Assembly: GCA_017466825.1 (NCBI GenBank)
Contig: JAFTTJ010000020.1
Coordinates: 1-64,000 of the forward strand
Length of the DNA stretch: 64,000 nt
Origin: Clostridia bacterium
GTDB lineage: Bacteria; Bacillota; Clostridia; Christensenellales; Borkfalkiaceae
Direction of reading: 5' to 3'
Shown: piece after piece, positions 35,996-45,898 of the stretch
Position numbering within the stretch: position 1 is the stretch's first letter
Layout of the letters: the number at the start of each line of letters is the position of its first letter
The notes under the pieces: generated by a model
Told to the model about the DNA's origin: nothing
What the model saw: only the letters and a program-made list of their open reading frames with translations
Database searches by the model: none
Program-made: the position numbers and the translations under genes

Positions 35996-36251
35996 TATAT
36001 AATATAAAAAGACTTTTTTAGCCCGTAAATTTTACCCTTTTCGGCTAAACCCGTCAAAACGAATAAAAAAACTTTAAAAATTTATTAAAAAAATTAGAGT
36101 TCTGGCAAAAAAATGCGTTATTTTTATTGACTAAAACGCTCGTAAGTTATATAATAGAATAGTGTATAAATTCCACGCGTGACGCATTTACTATTTTTAG
36201 CGCGTGGGCGCAAGTAACAAGACAAAATGCTTTAACAAGCAGGAGGCAAGA
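35996..36251 (+). promoter_or_regulatory. secD upstream region: promoter and structured leader
   Basis: Promoter TTGACT (36127-36132), 17 bp, TATAAT (36150-36155). The leader has an inverted repeat CCACGCG (36173-36179) / CGCGTGG (36201-36207) before AGGAGGCAAGA. Farther upstream TTTAGCC (36017-36023) pairs with GGCTAAA (36043-36049). No gene is seen in this 256-bp stretch. Confidence 0.7.
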
Positions 36252-37526
36252 ATGAGCAAAAAGAAGTCAATAATAATTCTTATTGTTTTGGCAATACTCA
36301 TTGCTTTTATGGGCTTGGCGTGCTTCGTTTCGGGTCCCGTTCCCGGTAGCACCTACGACTATAAGAGCATCTTTGGCGTAATCGGCAAGGGTATTGACCT
36401 TAACGGCGGATATTACGCGGTATTAGAGCCTAAGGAAGAAATTCCCGCAGACGAATTAGACGCTGCGCTTGAAGCCGCTATCGAAACCTTAAGATCAAGA
36501 CTTGATGAAAACGGTTATACCGAAGCAACTATTTCAAGAGAAGACGTTACCAACTTAAGGGTTGAAATTCCCGAAGTTGACAATGCTGAAGAAGTTATGG
36601 AACTTATCGGCGACCAAGGCGAACTTACTTTCAAAGCGTACGACAATACCATACTCGTTACCCGTAAGGCTATTTCAAACGCGCAAGCAGGTTACGATAA
36701 AGACGGTAATCCCATCGTCGTTTTAGAGTTTACGCCTGAAGGACAAGCAACCTTTGCTGCCGCAACCGAAACCGTACTCGCTTATGAAGAAGGCAATCGT
36801 TACCTTGCGATTTACCTTGGCGAAAGACTTATTTCGTCGCCAACCGTAAGTCAAAAGATTGATAGCCCCAACGCAGAGATTACGGGTATCGAATCTATCG
36901 AACAAGCGCAAACGATTGCTTCGGTTATCAAAAGCGGTGCGCTTAATATCGAATTCACTATCGGCGCGACTCAAAAAATGAGCGCAACTTTAGGTGAAAA
37001 CGTATTGACTTACGCAATGATCGCCGCAGGTATAGGTCTCGTAATCATATTTGCAATCTTAATCGCTTTCTACGGCGGTATGGGTATTGCGGCGTCTATC
37101 GCGCTTATGATTTACGTTATCTTATACGTTTGCTTGCTTGCAATCTTCCCGTGGGTACAACTTACTTTCCCCGGTATTGCAGGTATTATCCTTTCAATCG
37201 GTATGGCAGTTGACGCAAACGTCATCATTTTCGACCGTATTAAGGAAGAATTTGCAAACGGTAAAACCGTTGACGCTTCTATCTCAGCAGGTTTTAAGAG
37301 AGCGTTTATCACCGTTTTAGACTCAAACGTTACCACCGTTTTAGCGGCTATCGTACTTTGGATACTTTGTTCGGGTTCAATCAAGGGCTTTGCAATCACG
37401 CTCTTCCTTGGCGTACTCGTTTCAATGTTTACCGCACTCGTAGTTACCAAGTGGCTTATCGGAGTAGTTAAACCGCTCGCTAAAGACGAAGAAAGATTTT
37501 TAAGACTTAAAAGGAGGGACGCGTAA
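36252..37526 (+). CDS. secD: Protein translocase subunit SecD
   Basis: 424 aa. With SecF uses proton motive force to complete Sec-dependent export. N-terminal helix, periplasmic-type P1 domain (GIDLNGGYYAVLE, then a ferredoxin-like part), and five C-terminal helices with GIAGIILSIGMAVDANVIIFDRIKEE (RND family D4 motif). Start at ATG 36252 after AGGAGG; an upstream GTG frame is rejected. Overlaps secF by one base (TAATG). Confidence 0.96.
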   Translation: MSKKKSIIILIVLAILIAFMGLACFVSGPVPGSTYDYKSIFGVIGKGIDLNGGYYAVLEPKEEIPADELDAALEAAIETLRSRLDENGYTEATISREDVTNLRVEIPEVDNAEEVMELIGDQGELTFKAYDNTILVTRKAISNAQAGYDKDGNPIVVLEFTPEGQATFAAATETVLAYEEGNRYLAIYLGERLISSPTVSQKIDSPNAEITGIESIEQAQTIASVIKSGALNIEFTIGATQKMSATLGENVLTYAMIAAGIGLVIIFAILIAFYGGMGIAASIALMIYVILYVCLLAIFPWVQLTFPGIAGIILSIGMAVDANVIIFDRIKEEFANGKTVDASISAGFKRAFITVLDSNVTTVLAAIVLWILCSGSIKGFAITLFLGVLVSMFTALVVTKWLIGVVKPLAKDEERFLRLKRRDA

Positions 37527-38593
37527 TGTTAGGCTTGAATTTTAAGGATAAAAATTTAAAAATCGTTGAAAAATTCTGGATATTCTTAATCATCAGCGCA
37601 GTTATTATCGTTGCAGGTTTAGTTGATACTTTCTTTGTAAGAAATATGAATCTCGGCGTAGAATTTAGCGGTGGTTCTAATATCGAAGTATCAGTCGGCG
37701 TTTCTGAATTCGACCAAAACGACTTTGAAACCGCAGTTAAAAATTGGCTCGGTGGCGATAGAGATGGTGATGGCAAGGTAGAAACTAAGGCTTACGACGT
37801 TGACGGCAACGTTCAAAAGTCGGGCGCTGACCTTTCTACTTTCAGTTTCCGTATCGGTATGACCATGGTTGAAGACGGTAAGACTATCGACTTAAACTCT
37901 GATCCCGATAGCACGGGTGAAATCTTACTCGTTACTGAAAACGAAGAAATCAAAAAAGAACTCAAACTCTTCATTGAAGAATATTTTGAAAATAAGGCAA
38001 CCGTCGAAGTAGAAACTCACGTTATTAGTGACGACGTTAAAAATTATACCGTAAGAAACGCGTTTATCGCAGTAGCGGTAGCAGTTGTAGTAATTCTTAT
38101 CTACATTGCCCTTCGTTTCAATCTCTTAGCAGGTATATCGGCAATCGTCGCTCTTTTACACGACGTTCTTATCATGATTGCGTTCACCACGATTTTCCAA
38201 ATTCCCGTTAATATGACTTTTATTGCGGCAGTTATCACTATCGTAGGTTACTCAATCAACGCAACTATCGTCGTATTTGACAGAATAAGAGAAATACACG
38301 CCCTTCCTTCTAACGTTGACAAAACCGACGTTGAAATCGCTAACGAAGCAATTTCAAGCACTTTGACAAGGTCTATCATTACTACCTTAACGACTCTCGT
38401 TATGATAGTAGCCCTTGCAATTTTCGGTTCTACCGCTATTAGAGAGTTCGCTTTCCCGATTATCTTCGGTCTTTTAGCAGGCGCTTATTCTTCAGTTCTT
38501 TTGTCCGCTCCCCTTTGGGTAAAACTTAGAAAGTTATTCGGTCAAGAAAATAAAAAGCCTAGCAAAAAAGCAAAAAAGGCTAAACAAGCATAA
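37526..38593 (+). CDS. secF: Protein translocase subunit SecF
   Basis: 355 aa. N-terminal helix, LGVEFSGGSNIEV, external domain to about residue 175, then five helices including FIAAVITIVGYSINATIVVFDRIRE. Lysine-rich C-terminal tail (KKPSKKAKKAK). Followed by a strong terminator. Confidence 0.96.
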   Translation: MLGLNFKDKNLKIVEKFWIFLIISAVIIVAGLVDTFFVRNMNLGVEFSGGSNIEVSVGVSEFDQNDFETAVKNWLGGDRDGDGKVETKAYDVDGNVQKSGADLSTFSFRIGMTMVEDGKTIDLNSDPDSTGEILLVTENEEIKKELKLFIEEYFENKATVEVETHVISDDVKNYTVRNAFIAVAVAVVVILIYIALRFNLLAGISAIVALLHDVLIMIAFTTIFQIPVNMTFIAAVITIVGYSINATIVVFDRIREIHALPSNVDKTDVEIANEAISSTLTRSIITTLTTLVMIVALAIFGSTAIREFAFPIIFGLLAGAYSSVLLSAPLWVKLRKLFGQENKKPSKKAKKAKQA

Positions 38594-38608
38594 TTAACCA
38601 AAAAGGTG

Positions 38609-38642
38609 GGCGGTTGGGCTTTAGTCCCAACCGCCTTTTTTT
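38609..38642 (+). terminator. Intrinsic terminator after secDF
   Basis: GGCGGTTGGG (38609-38618) with CCCAACCGCC (38626-38635), then seven T. Confidence 0.93.
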
Positions 38643-38648
38643 AAATTT

Positions 38649-38987
38649 TAAAGGCGTATAAACGGCGGTATGCGTCGTTACTGTAAGTGGTTTCCGACTG
38701 GGATGACCAACAAGGTCTACCAAACCCTTGCCAATAAAACGAGCCTTGTCTGCGTCGCAAATCGGCTTTTTGTCAGCCAACCGCAAAAAGCGGTTAGCAA
38801 GACTTTATAGCCGTTTGCTCCTTTTCCCAAAAATTCTTTTGCAAAGCAAAATTATTTTCGGGATAGATATTAAAGCGCGCCGTAGGGGAGGGGCTTGCTC
38901 CTCCCGTCAAACCAAGGTTTGGTTTTAATTAAAATATTTCCCCCAACTGTCATTGCGAGCCTACTAAAAGTAGGCGTGGCAATCTAA
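38649..38987 (+). repeat. Composite structured repeat, copy 2 (chimeric, shortened)
   Basis: Starts TAAAGGCGTATAAACGGCG exactly as copy 1 does, then follows unit C of copy 1 (GTAAGTGG, ...TGGGATGACCAACAAGGTCTA), switches to unit A (ACCAAACCCTTGCCAATAAAACGAGC), then returns to the sequence following unit C. The rest (hairpin train, GGAGG/CCTCC stem, palindromic end 38948-38985) is almost identical to copy 1 but lacks about 90 bp present at 19886-19976. Lies between the secDF terminator and recJ. Confidence 0.85.
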
Positions 38988-39092
38988 TCGTTAACACGTA
39001 AAAATAGCGCGCTTAAATTTTCAATCTTAAACGGAAAGTAAAACCCTTGCGGTGCATAGGGTGTTGCTTTTACAAAATCAAAGGGACTTAAA
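38988..39092 (+). promoter_or_regulatory. recJ upstream leader with hairpin
   Basis: About 105 bp. GTAAAA (near 39039) pairs with TTTTAC (near 39068), enclosing a CCCTTGC/GCATAGGG stem. No clear promoter. The ribosome site AAGGGACTTAAA precedes the ATG. Confidence 0.35.
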
Positions 39093-41369
39093 ATGATTCG
39101 TTATAAAGACAGGGCAGACGCCGACAAAAACTTAATATCGGAAATGTCCGCGTCTTTAGGCGTATCAACTCGCTTTGCGCAAATGCTCGTAAGCCGTGGG
39201 TTTACCGACGCGTATTCGGCAAGCAAATTCCTTTACCCCAAGTTGAGCGACTTGCACGACCCGTATTTACTCGGTGGCATGCAAAGCGCGGTCGAGCGTA
39301 TTAAACTTGCAAAAGAGCAGGGCGAAACCGTAGTAATTTACGGCGATTATGACGCCGATGGTATTTCTGCGGTAACCGTTTTATACCGCAGTTTAAAGAT
39401 TTTTGGAATAGACGCTATTCCCGTTATTCCCGAAAGGGACAACGGTTACGGACTATCGGCGGAAATGATAGATTTCGTGCTTGAAACCTATTATCCCGAC
39501 CTAATTATTACCGTTGACTGCGGTATTTCCGCAGTTCAAGAAGTTGCCGAACTTCAAGATTTAGGCGTTGACGTAATCGTTACCGATCACCACGAAATAC
39601 CCGACGAAATACCAGACTGTACGGTCATAAACTGCAAGTTAAAGGGCGATTATCCCTTTGATGGGCTTTGTGGCGCAGGCGTTGCGTACAAACTCGCAAA
39701 GGCGCTCGTAGGCGATAAAGCCAACGAGTTTATAGATATCGTTGCCATTGCGACCGTTGCCGACAGTATGGCTCTCGTCGACGAAAATAGAATAATCGTT
39801 AAAGAAGGTCTTAAAAAGATTCAGTCGGGCAGATGTTCAAAGGCTATAAAGGCGCTCGCAAACGTCGGTGGCTTAAAGGAAGTAAGTTCTACCGCCGTAG
39901 CCTTTATCGTAGCCCCTAGAGTCAACGCCGCAGGTAGAATGGGCGACGCTAATTCGGCGCTCAAATTATTCCTTACCGACGACGAAGACGAAATACAAAT
40001 TTTAGCAAAACAACTCAACGAGTACAACGTAGCCCGCCAAGCCGAATGCGATCTTTTATACCGCTCGGCAAAGGCTATGCTTTCGTCAAAAACCCTTGAT
40101 AATCGTGTTATAGCCCTATATAGCAAGGATTGGAAGGCAGGACTTATGGGTATAACGGCTGCAAAACTCGTCGAAGAATACTCAAAGCCCGTCGTCCTTT
40201 TTGCCGAAAAAGACGGGGTTTTACACGGTAGCGCGCGCTCCGTTATAGGCGTAAATATATTCAAAGCGTTCAGCGCCGTAAAAGACTTAACCGTCGACTT
40301 TGGCGGACACGCTCAAGCGGCTGGCGTGAGCATTTTAAAAGAAAATTTTGAAGAATTTGAAAATAGATTAAACGAGTATTTAACGGACAATTGCAAGTTT
40401 GAAGACTTTATTCAAGCGACTGAAGTTGAAGATTTAATTACCGAAAAGTTTTCCCTTCAATTTGCAAAAGAACTCACCCTATTAGAGCCTTTTGGCGTGG
40501 GCAACAAAAAACCCGTGTTTGCGGTTGAGTGTTCAAGGGCGTATGCAAGTCCCTTAAAATTCGGCTCTCCACACGTCGGTTTTAAGAGTGATTTTATCGA
40601 ACTTTTGCTCTTTAACGGTACGGAAAATTTACATCTTTTAAATTCTGAAATTAAAAAGACGGTTATTTTTGAGCCTAGCATATCAATTTTCCGTGGCTCG
40701 GAAACCTTAAAAGGTATCGTTAAGGAGATTAAAACCGTTGCTTGCCGTGACGACGGCGTAACTTCGGCGGTATTTTCGGCTCAAATCGACTCGCTAAATC
40801 AAAACGGCGAGTATACGCCGATAAACACAGAGCAGGCGCAAGCCCTTATAAATCAGGCTAAAACCCAAATTTACGGCACGTTGTTTATCGTAAACGACTA
40901 TGAAACTTTAAATAAGTTTAACGGCACGGAATATTTTGAAAAAAGCGTTTTAACCCCTGACGGAAAGGGAAATATTAGCGTTATAACGCTCGGCACGAGC
41001 GGAATTATCCCGGACGGCTATGAAAAAATAGTCTACCTTGACAAACCGCTCAGCGTACTAAAAACGGATAAAAAAGTATTCGTTAACCAAGAAATCGACG
41101 GCTTTTCAAAAGTCGGTATATCCACGGATAGGTTGGTGCTCGGCAAGGTTTTCGTAGCCGTAAAAAACCGTCCGCTCGGTTTTATTAGCGTAACCGAACT
41201 CGTTGAAGAAACGGGTTTAAGCGCACGGCAAATCACTTTCGCAGTAAAAGTATTTATAGAATTAGGGCTTATAATTCCGCAGGGCGGAAGGTATAAAGCA
41301 GTTGGCGGTATTAAGCGAGAATTGACTGATTCGTCGGTCTATAAGTCGATTAAGCGCATTTTAGGGTAA
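39093..41369 (+). CDS. recJ: Single-stranded-DNA exonuclease RecJ
   Basis: 758 aa. DHH phosphoesterase: GDYDADGISA, DLIITVDCG, VTDHHEIPDE (DHH motif), and the DHHA1 glycine motif DFGGHAQAAGVS (about residue 400). An extended C-terminal region follows the catalytic core (about 560-758), ending in a winged-helix-like part (VTELVEETGLSARQITFAVKVF). 5'-3' ssDNA degradation in recombination and repair. Its last codons contain a copy of the short dispersed motif (41341-41353). Confidence 0.94.
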   Translation: MIRYKDRADADKNLISEMSASLGVSTRFAQMLVSRGFTDAYSASKFLYPKLSDLHDPYLLGGMQSAVERIKLAKEQGETVVIYGDYDADGISAVTVLYRSLKIFGIDAIPVIPERDNGYGLSAEMIDFVLETYYPDLIITVDCGISAVQEVAELQDLGVDVIVTDHHEIPDEIPDCTVINCKLKGDYPFDGLCGAGVAYKLAKALVGDKANEFIDIVAIATVADSMALVDENRIIVKEGLKKIQSGRCSKAIKALANVGGLKEVSSTAVAFIVAPRVNAAGRMGDANSALKLFLTDDEDEIQILAKQLNEYNVARQAECDLLYRSAKAMLSSKTLDNRVIALYSKDWKAGLMGITAAKLVEEYSKPVVLFAEKDGVLHGSARSVIGVNIFKAFSAVKDLTVDFGGHAQAAGVSILKENFEEFENRLNEYLTDNCKFEDFIQATEVEDLITEKFSLQFAKELTLLEPFGVGNKKPVFAVECSRAYASPLKFGSPHVGFKSDFIELLLFNGTENLHLLNSEIKKTVIFEPSISIFRGSETLKGIVKEIKTVACRDDGVTSAVFSAQIDSLNQNGEYTPINTEQAQALINQAKTQIYGTLFIVNDYETLNKFNGTEYFEKSVLTPDGKGNISVITLGTSGIIPDGYEKIVYLDKPLSVLKTDKKVFVNQEIDGFSKVGISTDRLVLGKVFVAVKNRPLGFISVTELVEETGLSARQITFAVKVFIELGLIIPQGGRYKAVGGIKRELTDSSVYKSIKRILG

Positions 41370-41374
41370 TATTT

Positions 41375-43513
41375 ATGTATGATGAAATTTTAAAAAGCAT
41401 AAATCAGACGTATGGCGAAGAAGAGCGTGAAATATTAGAGCGCGCCTTTTACTACGCCAAAGAAGCGCATAGCGGACAAAAGCGCGCTTCGGGTGAAGAA
41501 TACTTTACGCACCCCGTCGCAGTAGCAAAGATTTTAATGGGGCTCGGTATGGATTGCGACACCGTTGCCGCATCTTTTTTGCACGACGTAATAGAAGATA
41601 CCGCCGTTTCTGAAGCGGATATCAGAAACGAGTTTGGCGAAGAGATTTTAAGCCTTGTAAACGGCGTAACCAAACTTGACAAAATAGAATTTAGATCCAA
41701 AGAAGAAGAGCAAGCCGAAAATTTCAAAAAGATTTTCGTTTCAATGGCAAAGGACATAAGGGTTATCATTATTAAACTTGCCGACAGGCTTCATAATATG
41801 CGTTCGCTCAACTTCCTTTCGCACGAAAGGCAACTTCGCATGGCGCACGAAACCCTCGATATTTACGCTCCGCTTGCAGGCAGGCTTGGTATTTCGCAAA
41901 TCAAGTGCGAACTCGAAGACCTTTGCCTCAAATATATCGACCCCGAAGGTTACGAATTTTTATCCGTAAACATCAACGACGAGATTCACGAAAGGCAAGA
42001 ATTCGTAAACTTCGTCGTAAACGAAATCAAAGATATTTTAAAAGAATCTTCAATCGAAGGCGAAGTTTTTGGCAGACCAAAGCATTTTTACAGCATCTAC
42101 AAAAAGATGAAAAAGCAAAACAAACCGCTCGACCAAATTTACGACTTAACCGCGGTCAGAGTTATCGTAAAGTCGGTTGACGAGTGCTACGAATTGCTTG
42201 GCAAAATTCATAAAAAATGGAAGCCTATCCCGGGTAGAATTAAAGACTATATCGCAATGCCCAAGGAAAATCTTTATCAAAGTTTGCATACGACCGTCGT
42301 AACGAGCGTGGGCAAGATTTTTGAAATTCAAATCCGTACGTGGGAAATGAACCACACGGCGGAATTCGGTATTGCGGCGCATTGGAAGTATAAAGAAAAT
42401 AAAGAGGGCTCGGATAACTTTGACCAAAGACTTTCTTGGATAAGAGAAGTTATGGAGTGGCAGGGCGGACTCAGTAACTCTACCGAATTTTTGGAAAGTT
42501 TAAAGGGCGACGTTTATAGCACCGAAGTTTTAGTTTTCACTCCCAAGGGCGAAGTTTTAAGCCTTGTAAAAGACGCCACGCCTATCGACTTTGCGTACAG
42601 AATACACACCGAAGTCGGCAATAAATGCGTCGGAGCAAAGGTAAACGGCAAAATGGTTCCCATAACCACTACCTTAAACGTCGGCGACATCGTTGAAATC
42701 GTTACGTCAAAACTTTCAAAAGGTCCTTCGTGGGACTGGCTTAGGATAGCCAAATCTCCCGGCGCTAGGGCAAAGATTAAAGCCTTCTTTAAAAAGGCAG
42801 ACTCAGCTGAAAACGAAAAGAAAGGTAAAACAATGCTCGAACTTGAAGCAAAAAACAAGGGCTACAACTTCGGCGAACTTTTAAACCCCGTTTCGTTTGA
42901 GAGAATAAGCCAAAAACTCTCTTTTTCAACTGTTGAAGAAATGTATACTGCGGTAGGTTGCGGGGCGGTAACTGTAAACCAAGTACTTTTAAAACTTATC
43001 GACTACCACAAAAAAGAAATTCCCATCCCCGAAAAAATTGAAGAGAATAAATACAAAAAGTCCACCAATAGCGTCGGCGGTGTAAAAATCAAGGGCTTTG
43101 ACAACTTTTTAGTTAGGTTTGCAGGTTGTTGCGCTCCCGTTCCCGGCGACGATATAATCGGCTTTATTTCAAGGGGAAGGGGCGTTGCCGTGCATAGGCG
43201 CGACTGCCCCAATATGAAGAGCGAAGACCCTGCAAGGTTTTTAGAAGCCGAGTGGACGGGTGTAGTCGGCAGTTACAACATTTCGGTTAGGGTAATCGGT
43301 GGCGAAAGCACGCCGATACTCGTCTACGTTTCAAACGCTTGTACGGCTCTCGGGCTTTTCATTGCATCGGTAAACGGAAGAATCGATCCCAAAACTCACC
43401 AGTCAATCGTGGACTTTACTATAAGAATTAACAAGAAAGAAGACGTTGACGCCCTTTTCGCAAAGGTTAGCCAAAACAAAGATATCATAGATATTTTCAG
43501 ACCGCAAGTATGA
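41375..43513 (+). CDS. rel: Bifunctional (p)ppGpp synthetase/hydrolase (Rel)
   Basis: 712 aa. HD hydrolase domain (HPVAVAKIL, FLHDVIEDT), synthetase domain with YQSLHTTVV and FEIQIRTWEMNHTAEFGIAAHWKYKE, TGS domain (EVLVFTPKGEVLSLVKDATPIDFAYRIHTEVG), zinc-finger/RIS region with CCAPVPGDDIIGF, and C-terminal ACT domain. Controls the stringent response. Starts 5 nt after recJ; overlaps the next gene by 4 nt. Confidence 0.96.
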   Translation: MYDEILKSINQTYGEEEREILERAFYYAKEAHSGQKRASGEEYFTHPVAVAKILMGLGMDCDTVAASFLHDVIEDTAVSEADIRNEFGEEILSLVNGVTKLDKIEFRSKEEEQAENFKKIFVSMAKDIRVIIIKLADRLHNMRSLNFLSHERQLRMAHETLDIYAPLAGRLGISQIKCELEDLCLKYIDPEGYEFLSVNINDEIHERQEFVNFVVNEIKDILKESSIEGEVFGRPKHFYSIYKKMKKQNKPLDQIYDLTAVRVIVKSVDECYELLGKIHKKWKPIPGRIKDYIAMPKENLYQSLHTTVVTSVGKIFEIQIRTWEMNHTAEFGIAAHWKYKENKEGSDNFDQRLSWIREVMEWQGGLSNSTEFLESLKGDVYSTEVLVFTPKGEVLSLVKDATPIDFAYRIHTEVGNKCVGAKVNGKMVPITTTLNVGDIVEIVTSKLSKGPSWDWLRIAKSPGARAKIKAFFKKADSAENEKKGKTMLELEAKNKGYNFGELLNPVSFERISQKLSFSTVEEMYTAVGCGAVTVNQVLLKLIDYHKKEIPIPEKIEENKYKKSTNSVGGVKIKGFDNFLVRFAGCCAPVPGDDIIGFISRGRGVAVHRRDCPNMKSEDPARFLEAEWTGVVGSYNISVRVIGGESTPILVYVSNACTALGLFIASVNGRIDPKTHQSIVDFTIRINKKEDVDALFAKVSQNKDIIDIFRPQV

Positions 43514-44127
43514 TAAAATATATAGTAAACGAAGTTCCCCCGCTCGGCGCAAACTGTTATACGGTTTATGATGATGACACCAAAAATTGTTTAATAATCG
43601 ACTTGGGCGGGGATTTTTATAAAATAATTGAACAAACAAAGTCGCTTGGTTTAACCGTGAAAGGGGCACTTTTAACTCACGCTCATTTCGATCACGCCAT
43701 GGGTACGGTTTACTGCAAAAGCGCAGGTATTCCCGTGTTCGTTTCAAAGGAAGATAGTTTATTACTCTTAGGCGACGGCAATTTGGCAAAGGCTTTTGGG
43801 CTTGGCGAGTTTTCCCTTCAAGCGGACGGCATTTTAGCCGAAGGTAAAACTCAAATCGGCGGAATAGACTTGCAGGTTATAAAAACCGCGGGGCATACCG
43901 CAGGTTCGGTTTGTTTTTTGATTGAAGACAAACTTTTTTCGGGCGACACGCTATTTTGCTCGTCTTACGGTAGGTACGATTTGCCGACCGGTAATTTCAG
44001 CGACTTAAAAAATTCTATTATCAACAAATTATTCACTTTAAACGGCAATATCATGGTTTTGCCCGGACACGGCGGAAAGACGACGATAGAAAGAGAAAGG
44101 AAGTACAATCCCATCAATGATAATTGA
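43510..44127 (+). CDS. MBL-fold hydrolase (glyoxalase II-like)
   Basis: 205 aa. Metal site THAHFDHAMG (about 57-66), AGHTAGSVCF (about 126), FSGDTLF and LPGHGGKTT. Commonly found downstream of rel in Clostridia; substrate unproven. ATG overlaps the rel stop (ATGA). Confidence 0.92.
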   Translation: MIKYIVNEVPPLGANCYTVYDDDTKNCLIIDLGGDFYKIIEQTKSLGLTVKGALLTHAHFDHAMGTVYCKSAGIPVFVSKEDSLLLLGDGNLAKAFGLGEFSLQADGILAEGKTQIGGIDLQVIKTAGHTAGSVCFLIEDKLFSGDTLFCSSYGRYDLPTGNFSDLKNSIINKLFTLNGNIMVLPGHGGKTTIERERKYNPINDN

Positions 44128-45481
44128 AACTAATTTACAATGGATGCAAGCCGAGTTTATCGAAGCGTCGGGCTTTTTCAACGGCGCGGAAGACCTTAGC
44201 GTAGAGCATTTTCATAGCCAAGAGGGCGACCTATTAAAAGACGACGTAAAAATCGGCGACAAGGCGTATTCTTACTCAAAAAAGGTCGTTTGGGGCAACG
44301 AACTTGAAAATAAACGACTTATAAAGCGATATGCAAAACTCGCCCTTTATAAATCGCTTTGCGATTATTTAGGTCAAAATTTAGTTTGGGGGGCGCTCAC
44401 GGGTATTCGTCCCGTCAAATACGCCTATTCGCTAGGTGAAAACTGGCGTCAAAAAATGGCGGAAGAGATGCTCGTCAGCGAGAGTAAACTCGATATCGTC
44501 AGTCGTATTATGCAAGAGCAAAAGCCCGTCTACGAGCGTAAAGAAGGCAACTGCGACCTTTTCGTCAGCATACCTTTTTGCCCTACGAGATGTCTTTATT
44601 GTTCCTTTTTATCCAATGAAATCGGCAAGGAAAAGCAACTCGACGGCTATATCGATAGTTTAGTAAAGGAAATCGAAAGCGCAAAGCCCTTGATTAAAAA
44701 TTTGCGTTCGGTTTACGTCGGTGGCGGTACGCCCGTTTCCTTACCCCTTCCTATGCTCGAAAGAGTGCTTAAAGCGATAGGAAAGGTCGACTGTGAGTAT
44801 ACCGTAGAAGCGGGCAGACCCGACTGTATTGAAAGGGAAACCTTGCAACTTTTAAAAGATTACGGGGTTACGAGAATTTGTTTAAACCCCCAAACTTTTA
44901 ACGATAAGACCTTAAAGGTTATTGGAAGACGACATACTGCGCAGGACATTTTAGATAAATACGAACTTGCCAAAGAGTTCGGTTTTTCGGTCAATATGGA
45001 CCTAATCGCTGGGCTTACAGGCGAGAGTTTTGAAGATTTTAAATATAGTGTAGACAAGGCAATTGAACTTTCACCCGACAATATTACCGTACATACTTTA
45101 TCCTTAAAGCGGGGTAGCAAACTCAAAGAATCCACCAAAAAATTACCCGAAGGCGAAATTGCCAAAATGATAGATTACTCGGTCTATAAGTTGATTAATA
45201 GCGGTTTTAACCCCTATTATTTGTATAGGCAAAAGTACATGGCGGGCAATTTGGAAAACACGGGCTATACGAAAAGCGGTAAATCTTGCGTATACAATAT
45301 CGACGTTATGGAAGAGATAACCGATAACCTTGCTTGTGGAGCAAACGCCGTTACCAAAAAACTTATTTTAGCCGAAGACCGTATCGAAAGATATGGCGCG
45401 CCCAAGGATATTGCTACGTATATTGCCAAAGTCGACAAAATAATAGAAGAAAAAAATAAATTCTTTTTAGAAAAACCTTGA
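44117..45481 (+). CDS. hemZ: Coproporphyrinogen dehydrogenase HemZ-like radical SAM protein
   Basis: 454 aa. Radical SAM cluster CPTRCLYCSF (C-x3-C-x2-C) in the middle third, YVGGGTPVSL SAM-binding motif, EAGRPDCI, INPQTFND-like block. The extra N-terminal 150 residues and overall length match the clostridial HemZ family rather than HemN. Overlaps the MBL gene by 11 nt. Confidence 0.92.
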   Translation: MIIETNLQWMQAEFIEASGFFNGAEDLSVEHFHSQEGDLLKDDVKIGDKAYSYSKKVVWGNELENKRLIKRYAKLALYKSLCDYLGQNLVWGALTGIRPVKYAYSLGENWRQKMAEEMLVSESKLDIVSRIMQEQKPVYERKEGNCDLFVSIPFCPTRCLYCSFLSNEIGKEKQLDGYIDSLVKEIESAKPLIKNLRSVYVGGGTPVSLPLPMLERVLKAIGKVDCEYTVEAGRPDCIERETLQLLKDYGVTRICLNPQTFNDKTLKVIGRRHTAQDILDKYELAKEFGFSVNMDLIAGLTGESFEDFKYSVDKAIELSPDNITVHTLSLKRGSKLKESTKKLPEGEIAKMIDYSVYKLINSGFNPYYLYRQKYMAGNLENTGYTKSGKSCVYNIDVMEEITDNLACGANAVTKKLILAEDRIERYGAPKDIATYIAKVDKIIEEKNKFFLEKP

Positions 45482-45488
45482 CAAACGT

Positions 45489-45517
45489 TTGATTTTTTGC
45501 TTTATATATGTTAATAT
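45489..45517 (+). promoter_or_regulatory. rpsO promoter (two overlapping candidates)
   Basis: TTGATT (45489-45494), 17-bp spacer, TAATAT (45512-45517). A perfect TTGACA at 45478-45483 with TTTATA at 45501-45506 is an alternative. Confidence 0.7.
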
Positions 45518-45519
45518 AT

Positions 45520-45604
45520 TATCGTGCTCATTGCGAGGTGTTGCGAATACTCGACGCTTTTGCTTCGTTTTGAGTGTATATTTCCATACAGGAGGATAAA
45601 TAAA
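45520..45604 (+). promoter_or_regulatory. rpsO leader
   Basis: ATACTC (about 45547) pairs with GAGTGTAT (about 45571), closing a CGACGC/GCTTCG hairpin just upstream of GGAGGATAAATAAA. S15 genes often carry autoregulatory leaders; no named family is recognised. Confidence 0.4.
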
Positions 45605-45862
45605 ATGGAAAACAAAACCGAAATCATCAACCAGTACGCAAGACACGAAGGCGACACCGGTTCTGCAGAAGTGCAAATCGCTCTTTTAACTGCAAGAATC
45701 AATCACCTTAACGAACACCTTAAGGTAAACAAAAACGACAAGCACTCTCGTCGTGGCCTTTTAAAAATGGTAGGTCGCAGAAAGGGCTTACTCGATTACC
45801 TTAAGTCTATTGATATCGAAAGATACAGAGCGCTTATTGCACAACTCGGCTTGAGAAAGTAA
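45605..45862 (+). CDS. rpsO: 30S ribosomal protein S15
   Basis: 85 aa, slightly short at the N-terminus relative to the usual 88-89. [26 protein letters not shown] and [21 protein letters not shown] are diagnostic of uS15. An in-frame extension from 45524 is rejected because GGAGG precedes the ATG at 45605. Confidence 0.96.
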   Translation: MENKTEIINQYARHEGDTGSAEVQIALLTARINHLNEHLKVNKNDKHSRRGLLKMVGRRKGLLDYLKSIDIERYRALIAQLGLRK

Positions 45863-45869
45863 TTGCTAT

Positions 45870-45898
45870 GGGGAGTATAAATTTATACTCCCCGTTTT
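45870..45898 (+). terminator. Intrinsic terminator between rpsO and pnp
   Basis: GGGGAGTATAA with TTATACTCCCC (ends 45893), then GTTTT. The short T-run may allow readthrough into pnp. Confidence 0.75.
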
